This document shows positions 54,796 to 64,000 of a stretch of 64,000 nt of DNA, piece after piece; the stretch's first letter is position 1, and the number at the start of each line of letters is the position of its first letter. The position numbers were made by a program, and so were the translations under genes. The notes under the pieces were generated by a model, which was not told the origin of the DNA, did not search any database, and saw nothing but the letters and a program-made list of their open reading frames with translations. The DNA comes from Phlyctochytrium arcticum (taxonomy: Eukaryota; Chytridiomycota; Chytridiomycetes; Chytridiales; Chytridiaceae): contig JAHLKI010000023.1 in the NCBI GenBank assembly GCA_025602905.1, forward strand, positions 124,001 to 188,000, in the 5' to 3' direction.

Positions 54796-55315
54796 ATGGA
54801 CCTTGGAATAGCTACTCTGTGGGTTGCAAGATTCCCTCCTGAAACAAGAAGTGTGAAGAACCTGTCAATCACCAACCGCGGGAAGACTATTGCAGAGTGG
54901 GCGCACTGTGGTCAAGGACGACAATGTGTTTCATCAAAGCCAAAGAAACGTACAGCGCCCCGTCGAGCACCAGCTTTTGGTCACCTTGAAATAAGTGCAA
55001 GATTGCACAAGGAATTCAATAGTGCCGGTACGTTCAATTTGCACATACTGACAAACAGATTTGACACTGACATTTCTTTTCTAAACCAAAGGGCACCGTA
55101 AAATCTATTTTGGCGAACTTCTGGGCAAAGAGATTGACGTCAAGAGAGTTGCTACCGAACACAACTCTTCCCGAATCCTCTTCCCTCTGCACGCAAAGCC
55201 GAACCGAGACGGCGAAGGTTATTTCAGAAGGAAGCAGCGGGTCTGGCCAGATCGCATTTTCGAAAAGGAAATGGGAGTAGCCAAACACCTGAAAGGAGCG
55301 GAGACATTACGCTAG
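54796..55315 (+). CDS. Hypothetical protein (about 151 aa), uncertain
   Basis: The two exons would be 54796-55027 and 55092-55315, with a GTACGT donor and AAAG acceptor keeping the frame (EFNSAGHRKIYFGELLGKEI). The start context is good (ACCATGG). No family is recognised, and the N-terminal part contains one of the 13-bp inverted repeats, so the first exon may partly be repeat sequence. The second exon (VKRVATEHNSSRILFPLHAK, EGYFRRKQRVWPDRIFEKE) looks more like real coding sequence than the first. It could be the remains of a larger gene. Confidence 0.35.
54892..54904 (+). repeat. Right 13-bp inverted repeat enclosing the Crinkler
   Basis: GCAGAGTGGGCGC, the reverse complement of 53291-53303. 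It lies within the frame of the neighbouring hypothetical gene. Confidence 0.7.
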
Positions 55316-55369
55316 AGAAGAGGACAGCGAAATCCGGTCTCGCCAACAGCATACACACCATTGCAATGA

Positions 55370-56170
55370 TGACTATCGATTGCAGCAAGGTGTCCCAAGA
55401 TGTGTTTGATCAACTTTCCAACGAACTGGACGGGGGCCTGCAAGGTAAGTAATGAGCGTGAATGAAGAAAGCTCCGAAGATTACGCTGCCACTGACATTC
55501 TCTCTGCTTTGCAGGCTCTGTCATCCCGCACTTGCGAGCCGAGCGGAGCTCAGGACGCCCGTTCCAATTTGGAAATGGATACTGTACTGCTATACTGGCT
55601 GGCCGCAGGTCCCCGGCCCCCCTCCAATGCCTAATTCCCCGCGCTCAGATTTAGGTTTCCCCCTCACCAGTCTCGCGGCCAAGATCGAAGACTCGGCTAT
55701 GCGGACCCTCTTTCAGCATCTCCTACAATCGAATAAGTATCTCCTACAATCGAGCACTACTCTTTCCGCCGACATTGACGCCCTGGCCCCGGAAACCATC
55801 CTGTCTGTGGCCGCAGAAATTTTGTGATGGTGCTCCGGAAGTGAGCCTGGAGACCATCCAGCTACCAGGGTGATGCAATCGCTGGATGGACGGTGGCGGA
55901 AGGGCATGGAGGCCGACTACCAGAAGCTGGTCTATGACGGCAAGCCGGCCGAGTTCACAACGTTTTTGGAAGAGTGCGACAGTGTACTGGACCGGCGAAA
56001 CAAGGAAATATACCCACGCACTCACCACATACTGGCCGAAAGAGTGACAAGGGCGCAACAGATGCCCGGCCTTCCCCCCGGTGTACTGTGCCTAATTCCC
56101 CGCGCTCGGATTCTGGCATCCTACTATCAAGCGCATCCTCTCTCAAGCACTCATATATTCTTCTGACGAC
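55370..56170 (+). pseudogene. Broken member of an unknown family (plus-strand copy)
   Basis: Pieces include DCSKVSQDVFDQLSNELDGG, then, after a GTAAGT-to-GCAG intron, GSVIPHLRAERSSGRPFQFG. A region at 55670-56060 (AMRTLFQHLLQSNKYLLQS, APETILSVAAEIL, KPAEFTTFLEECDSVLDRR) is a close inverted copy of 57420-57830. A TGA at 55826-55828 interrupts it where the other copy has a sense codon. The function is unknown; the frame is broken. Confidence 0.55.
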
Positions 56171-56490
56171 CGCCTTCTGGCTTCTCGCCCCGGCCCTTGC
56201 CCAGCTAGATCTGCCAACCTCGTCGAACCCTACGTTCGGACAATTGAAGGTGAGTGACGGTTTCGTCCCCGCGACTTGTTCTTGTCCGGTACTTACGTGA
56301 GTGTGCGCAGTCGGAGAACGCTTCCCATCAGAAAGTGAGATCTCTGGCTCCCATAACCTCCATTACCTTGACTCTCAAGTCTGATTTTAGTCCACCACGA
56401 CTCCCCACCTTCCTTTCTTTGACCTGCCAGCTGGTCACTTTTCCTTCTGGCCGTCCTTTGCCCGCGTTCTTTCTTTGTTGATGCCGGGCT
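56080..56490 (+). repeat. Dispersed repeat, copy 2
   Basis: This is the inverted counterpart of 50760-51260. It encodes a hydrophobic, signal-peptide-like stretch (LLTTAFWLLAPALAQLD), FGQLK, a GTGAGT intron-like gap and PITSITLTLKSDFSPPRLPT. It lies directly after the broken gene at 55370-56170. Confidence 0.6.
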
Positions 56491-56499
56491 CAAAAGTTG

Positions 56500-57331
56500 T
56501 TGGACCGACACTGTGCGGTTGCTGAATTGTTGCCTTTATATACCCCATCGTTAGCATCGCATTCGGCACACTTACCATATGTACAATACAATTCGCATAT
56601 CCTCAGTTTACCCAACAGTTATCCGTGTCCCCGCTTGTCCTGGCGTTTTGGCGCTGGTTTGTCGCCACAAACGGGAAGTCCCGCTGGAACATCTCTATAT
56701 GTAAACACCCAACGCTCAGACACCGATCTGGTATAAAGCGATTGAGAAAACTGTACGGCAGACACTTTGGGGTGAAGGAGTCGGAGTCGAGCGCGAGTAA
56801 AAAGTTCGGCCGACCCTAGGGTAACAAAGTTTGGTCGTGCCCATCCAGTTCCTTTTAACAAAACAACCTCTTTTGCAAGATAATGGCAGACCAGCCTGTC
56901 GTCAAAAACCAGGTCAAAAACAAGGAAATTTTACATTTTCAGAAGGTGGGATTATAAATATATATATATACCACCACCGGTCCACCGTTGAGGAGACCAC
57001 CAGAGGAATTATGCAGATTATGGCGTAGGCGGCATTGCACAACTTGGGACGTCACGTCTGCCCAAGTTATACCAGTTATACATATATTCGTGCGAGTTTC
57101 GTCGAGGTTTGGAGAGACAGAGAGAGAAAGTATGTATTTGGAGATGGAGAGACAAAGTATGTACGTAACGAAAGTGGATCAAGTGAAAGACGGTTTATTG
57201 CATGCTTGCGACGGAAATCGTTTGCTCCTAGTTCCAGCTAGTTCCCTCTAATGCGCCAAATATTAGTCAAAGATATACTCTTCTCTTGGGCACCAAATTC
57301 ACTCACAGCCTTGACTTTCTTGTTGTACCGC
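56500..57331. other. Gene-poor region with a TA microsatellite
   Basis: A short TA run lies near 56955-56975, and a purine-rich GAGA stretch is near 57112-57165. No open frame of interest. Confidence 0.45.
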
Positions 57332-58260
57332 TTAACTTTCGAATTCCAAACTGCTTGGAATGTGTACTGATGTGCGGGTAGCCCGCCACCAGTACACTAG
57401 AAGCTGGACAACAGAGGGATGGCGCTTCAGCATCTTTTGCGCCCTTGTTGCTCTTTCGGCCAGTATGTGGTGAGTGCGTGGGTGAATTTCCTTGTTGCGC
57501 CGGTCCAGCACGCCGTCGCACTCTTCCAAAAACGTTGTGAACTCGGCCGGCTTGCCGTCATAGACCAGCTTCTGGTAGACGGCCACCATGCCCTTCCGCC
57601 ACCGTCCGTCCAGCTTCTGCATCGCCCTGGTAGCTGGATGGTCACCAGGCTCACTGCCGGAGCACCATAGCAGAATTTCTGCGGCCACAGACATGATAGT
57701 TTCCGGGGCCAGAGCTTCAATGTCCGCGGAAAGAGTCGAAACTTCGGAGGTAAGAGTGGTGTTGGAGTGTAGGAGATATGAATTTGATTGCAAAAGATGC
57801 TGAAAGAGTGTCCTAATTTCCGGGTCTTGGATTTTTGCCGCGACACTGTCGAAGTTTGAAAGGGCGAATGGCTCTGCAAGCAGGAGGGGTCGGGATGAGC
57901 TCCGTCTACGTATAGAGCCGTCAGGAAAGTTCCACACTTCCCGGCCAATGACGATGGTAAATGAGTCTGCTGGTGCTTCCGATTTTGTCTCGTCCTCGAG
58001 CCAACTATTGTCAAATGACTGGACCACCATGGTCCCCACCCGATCGATCAATCCGCTCGTCTTTTCTCCGGGCAAGTTCCCAACAAATTTGAACCCATTC
58101 TGCAGTACACCAGACACTCGTTTGGAAAAGGCAATCGTGATGATAGGCTTTCCAATGTTGAGATAGTCGCTGTGAAAGCGCTCAGCTGACCCTGCTCAAA
58201 CACCCGGAGACCGTCCATTGCCTTTAGCCACCCTCCTTCCAATGTTTGCATCACTTTGGG
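57332..58260 (-). pseudogene. Member of an unknown family (minus-strand copy), probably incomplete
   Basis: The open frame 58117-57332 reads VSGVLQNGFKFVGNLPGEKT, VVQSFDNSWLEDETKSEAP, then the block shared with the plus-strand copy (IRTLFQHLLQSNSYLLHSN, LAPETIMSVAAEILLWCSGS, RWRKGMVAVYQKLVYDGKPA). The frame continues upstream without an ATG (ERFHSDYLNIGKPIITIAFS). The preceding homologous block is in another frame, so an intron or a frameshift lies near 58200. It contains no motif I can assign. It may be a live gene with an unresolved 5' exon. Confidence 0.45.
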
Positions 58261-58889
58261 TTTGGCCTTTGCCTTTGGTTCGGAACCCGACGACCAACGC
58301 AGAATTTCAGCGGCGATGGAACAAATGGTCTCTGGGGCAACAGCTTCCCAGTCTTCGGATAGATTTTGGATTTGTTCCGATTAATGCTGAGTCGTATCAA
58401 GTAATTGTTTCAAGAGTGCACGTGTGTTTGAATCGGCAATGTTACTTCAAAAGTACGCTCGTTTCTGCGGGACGAAATCGATTAATCTTTGTTCTTTGCC
58501 TGTTTGGTCTCTTTCTCTGCAGTCTGCGCTGACTTCATTACAGGTGCTGAGGGTAACGGTGACGGACTTGGTGAGTTGGAATCCGTTTCCAGCTTCTATA
58601 GTCATAAAATATTAGTAACGAGCAATTCAAAAATTAAAGTTCTGAAACATACTTCCGGCTTTTTGTACGTGGCTTTCCGTTCTTTGCTTTTCCGATTTTG
58701 TTTGGTGATTTGGTTCATTTGGAGATGAACTGATGTTTGTTGCTGCTTAACGGAAGACGGAATACTGAAACACGTCGATCCAAGGTATGAGAGTCCTTCT
58801 CCTTCCAAGGCTTGGAGGAGAACTGGAGACGTGCCAGATGCATCCGGCAGATCGTGCGGATGCGCATCCGTACCAAAGCATGCCAGCAA
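58261..58889 (-). pseudogene. Third, more diverged copy of the same unknown family
   Basis: On the minus strand, a stretch with NIADSNTRALLKQLLD, DWEAVAPETICSIAAEILRW and SSGSEPKAKAKPKVMQTLEG aligns with the APETI..VAAEIL..CSGSEP block of the two copies nearby. In-frame stops interrupt it. Upstream, an open frame at 58889 (MLACFGTDAHPHDLPDASG) with a GTATGT donor could be its first exon. The region therefore looks like a partial tandem duplicate. Confidence 0.4.
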
Positions 58890-59157
58890 GTGCTATGAAT
58901 GCGACTTTTGCTAGAGATCAGTATATGTAAACTGACAGGTTGTGGTCAAACACTGGCGAGGCAAACACACCTTGAGTATAAGGAGGTTTGAGATCTCCAC
59001 AAAAAGAGATGGATTTTGGGGAAACGTCCCACGCTTGACACGCGTCGCAAGCACGCGTCCCAGCAATATATACCAATTTGGGTTAATGAAATATTGTCGG
59101 ACTCCGAGATTTGGCAAAGTCATTTCTCAAGAGCAACTGTAGTAGAATCATAACAGA

Positions 59158-62100
59158 ATGTCTCGCAAGATCAGCACATTCTTCAGCAAGGCGCCTACCC
59201 TCGACTTTGTAGGCGGCACGGAGAATGTGAAGCCGGGTCTGGACGTGAGAATGCAGGGGACCACTTCGAGCACCAGCGTGAAGAAGGCCTTGAAAGAGAG
59301 TAAGTTCCCCCGAAACACCTTTTTTTTGACAAAGCGAATACCAACATTGCTTTTTTGCATATAGCATTTGGTCTGGACTCTTTTCGAAGTCCGCAGGAGC
59401 AAGTCATTTCGGCGGCGCTGGCGGGTATGTTTGTCTTGAAAAGCAAATTGAGAGAGCCCAAACTCATTTGATTATATCCCTATAGGTCATGACTGTCTGG
59501 TACTCATGCCCACAGGTAAATAGTCAACGTTCTGGAAGCACCTCGTTCACTTTCTAAAAATCGGCTGTGTTAGGTGGTGGCAAATCACTCACTTACCAGC
59601 TGCCCGCGGTGATTGACCGCGGCATCACATTTGTCGTATCCCCTCTTCTCGGTAAGATTGCGGGAACCGTACTGTAAGGCGCTACAACATTTCTGAGCTC
59701 ATATTTTGTCTATCTGCAGCCCTCATCGTAAGATGATTATCCTGCTTTGAATAAACTATGATTGAACTGTTTTTCAAGTAGCAAAATCAAGTAGATGCTC
59801 TACGAAATCTGGGAATAGCGGCAGCGACATTGAATTCAAGTTTGAAAGTCAAGGAGCGCAAGGAGGTTGGACATGCTGTTCTTTTGTTTGTCAAACTGGA
59901 AAATGTTAAAGCTGATATTTCGTATAGGTGCTGGCGGAGCTGTCACTCATGAAACCGTCCCTCAAATTGCTATACAGTAAGGAACCATCCCGCCATGTAC
60001 CAAAAACTTGACACTTACGTATGATTCTCAGTCACACCAGAACTAATGGCCACTGATCATTTCCGGGCGCGTTTGGTCAGTCTTCACAAACGATCCCTTC
60101 TCGCGCGTTTGGTGGTAGATGAAGTAAGGAACGATCCCACCATAAGGCAAAACTCGACACTGACTTATAATTCTCTCAGGCACATTGCATCTCTGAATGG
60201 GGCCACGATTTTCGGTAAGCTCAAAAAGGCCAAAAAGATAGAAAAGCCTTTAATCCTGCTTTAGATCTGATTATCGTAAACTGAGTTGGTTTAAAGACAC
60301 GTTTCCGTCGGTACCAATCATGGCTCTGACCGCGACCGCAACAAACAGGTAGGTTCCTCCTTTGGTGAATGGAATAGGGTCTAACCGCCTCTGCCAATTA
60401 GCGTTCGCAACGATATCATCACACAGCTGCATCTCCCCCAACCTCCAACCCTAAAATTCTTCATCTCGTCATTTAACCGCCCCAACCTTTACTATGAAGT
60501 TCGTTTCAAACCCAGGGACACGAATGAGGCATATCCTGATATCGCCTCCCTCATTCAATCAATTCATTCCAATCGCCGGAAACGTCTTGCGGACACTGAC
60601 ACGGCAGATCGGCCAGACGGGGTGTGTGGGATAATATATTGTGGGACAAGGACGAATTGTGATGCGGTGGCTCAAAAGTTGCGGGACGACGGTATAAAAG
60701 CACGGAGTTATCATGCCGGCCTTGGCGACAAGGAGCGGAAACGGATTTTGGCACGGTGGAGTGCAACAACTGCACAGTCTGTAGTGGGTCCCAATGCGCA
60801 CGGGTTTGTCGCAGACTCGGATGATGATGAAAATGGTGGAGGGGGTCATGGTGAAGTGCAAGGACTGGAACATGAGGTCATTGACATTGTGGTTGCTACC
60901 ATAAGTTTCGGGATGGGAATTGACAAGAAGGATGTGCGGTTCGTCATTCACTACGACATGCCAAAAACAGTTGAAGGTAAAATCACAGATGGCCATCCAT
61001 CTATCATTGTTAATTTGACCCTGCGTTTAGGCTATTACCAAGAAAGCGGCCGCGCCGGTCGAGACGGAAACGTTTCACGTTGTATATTGTATTATTCTCA
61101 TGCCGACCGCGACCGACGGACATTTCTCAACTCTATGGAAACTGCAAACCGGTCTGCCAAGGGGGTCAAACCACCATCAGAAGAAGAAAATAAGAGTTTT
61201 GAAAAGGTTTTCATGAATCGCATTTACCCTTTGTGGCGGGGTTTCTGATCTCATCAATTAGATGATTGAATACTGCGAAAATACCAAGACATGTCGGCAT
61301 GTTTTCTTTCACAAGTATTTCTCGGGCGGAGAAAAGTCATCAGCTACTCCACCCAAGGATGAGCTCTGTCCATCCAAGCGTTGTGACGTTTGCAAAAACC
61401 AGAAACACCTCGAAAAGGCAAAACGAGAAGCTCTCGGAGATCATAGCAACGAGATGGGTGGATACCAATTTGAAGCAGGAGGGTCAGTCTCTCGAGTACC
61501 GAATGTCTGCTTTAGATTAAATCTGACGTATCTTTCCAGAAATAAGCGGCTACGCGACGGCTCATGGATATCCTCACAAACGAATGGTGGCACTTCCACA
61601 TCGTACGACCCTTACGCCAACTCCTCCCTGGATTACGGTTATGAAGGGACAGCCAGCGATGGGCGGTTCAGGAAAGGGTCCAAACGTGTGCGGTCGGCTG
61701 GGGGATTTGAAGAAATTGAGGATTTTGGTGGAGAGGACGACAACATAAATCTGGGTGGCAAATCTAAAAGCCGCTTTGAAATGTTGGGCCGATCGAGTAG
61801 CAAGCATTTCGTTGCTCCTACATCAGGTATACTTCCAAGGGGCCAAGTTGTTTGACGAAAGGTGCTCACATAAGTCGTAGCCGCGCCACAGCCTTTGGAG
61901 TCTTCTCTTCCCCTAAAATCACATCCCACCCATACAGTAGCGGATTTGAGTGTATCCGACCGCGAGCGAGGCTATTCGCAGCTGCTTGCTAACCTTCAGG
62001 GCGCTCTCCATTCTAGGGATACCAGTTCATGGGTTTGGAAAGCAAAAGATGGACGCGTCGTCGGAATTACAAAGCAGGAGTATGTGCTCTCTTTTTACAA

Positions 62101-62350
62101 GTTTCATGAGAACACCACGTTTTAACAGTTACCTGCTAGGAAATTCCTATCTCACCTAGCATCGACACTCGAACTACGGACATTTGTGGCATCGAAATTG
62201 GGCATGGTTTACAAACACGCATGGCAAATGAAAGTCAAAGAACTAAAGGGCGTGGCGGCAAAGGGTTGTAGTAGCAATGATGCAAGCAGTGCAAGTGAAT
62301 GGCTGAAAAAATTGGTTGAGGAGGAGCGGCATGGGTTTCTCGGATTGTAA
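59158..62350 (+). CDS. RecQ-family DNA helicase, RECQL5 type
   Basis: A gene with more than a dozen exons runs from ATG 59158 (MSRKISTFFSKAPTLDF) to TAA 62350. The helicase motifs follow in order: FGLDSFRSPQEQ (motif 0), MPTGGGKSLTYQLPA (I), FVVSPLLALI, LYITPELMATDHF, VVDEAHCISEWGHDFR (II, across an intron at 60124-60179), MALTATAT (III), GIIYCGTRTNCDAVAQKL, SYHAGLGDKER, VIDIVVATISFGMGIDKKDV and YYQESGRAGRDGN (VI). A RecQ zinc-binding region follows (CENTKTCRHVFFHKYF, CPSKRCDVC). The domain order and motif wording are closest to RECQL5. It unwinds DNA 3' to 5' and restrains recombination. The MSRKISTFF start is PIP-box-like (QxxI/LxxFF type) but lacks the first glutamine. All motifs are intact. 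Confidence 0.92.
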
Positions 62351-62609
62351 ATAAGCTGGATTTAATTATGGGTGGACTTCCCACTGGGAATGCATTGGAA
62401 ATACGTTCGCGTGGCAGGGATTATCAATACAATACATTGCAACTGGAATTAAAAGGGTATGACATGCGACAAAGCGCTAAATTAGCGGGCAACGAAGCCA
62501 CAGGCCATGCTTATGACCAGATCAAAATGGGGTACGTGTCCGGGTTTATGAGAATGGGTTTATAGGGGTTCGAAGGAAGTATGTACGTCGGGATGTGAAA
62601 TATTCCTAT
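62351..62609. other. Convergent intergenic region
   Basis: This lies between the 3' ends of the RecQ (+) and RER1 (-) genes. No gene seen. Confidence 0.4.
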
Positions 62610-63505
62610 CTATTTGCTTCCGCTGGTTCGACGAGCGGCACCATATTTCTAAGGAAAAGTGAGAAATTGATGGAAAAAAAGGAAGCATTTCTACACTCTT
62701 ACCTTCTTGCCCAAATTCCAGGGGACGTACTTGTATTTCACCATGTGCGCAATCTGTCTCCTCATGGTTATCGTGAAAAGGATGATAAAGTAAAGGCTAT
62801 CGGCAAATCGTTAGACATGTACAACCGCTATTCGACTGAAGAATAGGCGACTCACAGCAGGATAGGCCAGAAAACTGGCACATCGAAGAACTTGAAGAAT
62901 GTACAGAACATAGCAATCACCAACGCCCGGGTTGCCGCATACCTAAACATTTCTGAGTAAGAAGAGGGGCAGCGCCAATTTGTCCGTGTAAGCATACCAA
63001 AATTTAAATTCTGGTAATCGTCGAATGAACGGCTTGAACTCGTCATTAGTTTTGGTTGGCAGGGATGGGCCTTCATCCGCATTGTCCAATTCTTCCATGG
63101 CCGGATCGAATTTCGGCGTCAAGAAGGCAAGGAAGAGGTTCAGAAGATAGATGCCGAGCGCGTACTAATGAAGTGCACAAGATGAGCTTCTTTTTGTATG
63201 CAACAAGACAACGGAGGGGACATACCGTAACAATGTACCACCCTTTTACGAGGAAAACTCGCAAGATATACAGAAACACAGTGACGATTGTAAAGGCCCA
63301 TCGTTGCATGTAAAATGGCGCGGTATCGTCCAAAAGCTTTTGATATTTCTAGATCATTGAGTAGGTTTTAGAAGACGGTACGACAAGGCTTCTGGTCCAT
63401 AAAAGGTGCAGACAGTATCCTTACACGTTGCAGAACTGACGCTTGGTATGGAAGACCGCTCGGTGGGGGAAGTCCGCCATTAGAGGCTGGACTGGCAGCT
63501 TCCAT
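62610..63505 (-). CDS. RER1: RER1-type Golgi-to-ER retrieval receptor
   Basis: ATG 63505 opens [20 protein letters not shown]. Five short introns were traced, all in frame. The exons give [80 protein letters not shown] and [20 protein letters not shown], ending in a short basic tail at 62610. These are the hallmark sequences of RER1, including the four membrane helices and the [18 protein letters not shown] cytosolic loop. RER1 recognises transmembrane segments of ER proteins in the early Golgi and returns them in COPI vesicles. The gene is about 195 codons, the usual size. Confidence 0.95.
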
Positions 63506-64000
63506 GATTGGGCTTGAACAAAATCCGGATAACCTTAACTTCTCAACGACGGAGGGTAATAGGAGTTCGTTTTGCGGTTTTGATCCGGGCAGTTTTTACA
63601 GATGGGTCTTTTGTAAATTGGATCGTGGCAGCTTTGAAGCGGCGGACTTTTGGCTGGTAACGTGACCTGAACCGCTTTTGAAGTTTTGGAGTTTTCCACC
63701 TTCAACCCAGACTCCAACAAAACCCTCTAAAAAGTCAAGGCAAAACTGGAGACAGGTAGCAGGGTAATTGGAAAAGTTATGCTAATCAAGCAGTATTCTA
63801 GAAGTGTAGGGTAAATGCAGTCAGGGAACCACCCAGAAGCAAAATAATAGCAAAATGAAGAAAGGAAAAGCACTATGCAAACTACAGGGCGATGAGAAGG
63901 GAATTATCGTCCAATTAGCTCTCCCTGCTTGGTCTCCCAAGGGGATTTGTTACTGCCGGTGCGGGAAGAGCACCCACGTAGGAAGGACGACATATAGGCC
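63506..64000. other. Upstream region of RER1
   Basis: Presumed RER1 promoter and flank. The longest frame (63535-63720, minus) shows no family similarity. No gene seen. Confidence 0.4.

Noticed and set aside
62560..62590. GGTTCGAA-like T-loop as a tRNA gene
   Set aside because: No matching anticodon arm, D-arm or acceptor stem could be formed around it; no other tRNA-like sequence was found by eye.

Overview
The window is nuclear DNA from a fungus that very probably makes flagellated zoospores. Genes are split by short GT-AG introns (about 44-90 bases). Fungal housekeeping genes are present (Rab11, RER1, a Pho81-like regulator, a RECQL5-type helicase). One gene of about 11 kb encodes CFAP47, a cilium/flagellum central-apparatus protein that non-flagellated fungi lack. 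I infer a chytrid (Chytridiomycota, possibly near Spizellomycetales); the exact taxon cannot be fixed from the sequence alone.

Layout. 0-11.7 kb: the 3' part of a Pho81-like gene, an RNA-dependent RNA polymerase of the RNA-silencing type, a long disordered protein, a glutathione S-transferase and a SnoaL/NTF2-like protein. 11.7-18.5 kb: a tandem segmental duplication. The repeated unit is the 5' part of the SnoaL-like gene, a secreted-protein gene and a small gene fragment. The second unit is interrupted by an internally deleted Mutator-like (MULE) element with 112-bp terminal inverted repeats. The element carries a FAR1-type DNA-binding reading frame with a nonsense codon. 18.6-21 kb: an RS/RD-rich protein. 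21-27.4 kb: accessory DNA with two unrelated tandem arrays, one made of clustered perfect hairpins, and one gene of a fungal family that I recall as expanded in Mucoromycota. 27.5-28.5 kb: a third, dispersed copy of the secreted-protein gene, with its promoter. 29-40 kb: CFAP47. 40.6-50.6 kb: a membrane protein with a ParB/sulfiredoxin-like DGHHR motif, Rab11, a small unknown gene, a secreted CHRD protein with a long Tyr/Asp-rich tract, and a large protein with degenerate nucleoside-diphosphate-kinase-like domains. 50.7-59 kb: a second accessory block with dispersed and inverted repeats, a YnfA-type membrane protein, a Crinkler (CRN) pseudogene enclosed by 13-bp inverted repeats, and decayed copies of an unknown family. 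59-63.5 kb: the RECQL5-type helicase and RER1, converging.

The window alternates conserved, intron-rich housekeeping genes with three islands of duplicated, secreted, effector-like or transposon-derived sequence (11.7-18.5, 21-28.5 and 50.7-59 kb). I see no single operon-like system. The strongest new structures are the MULE element with a paralogous empty site, the CRN enclosed by short inverted repeats, the hairpin-cluster satellite, and the three-copy secreted family that travels with a conserved promoter block and a 59-base 5' leader intron.
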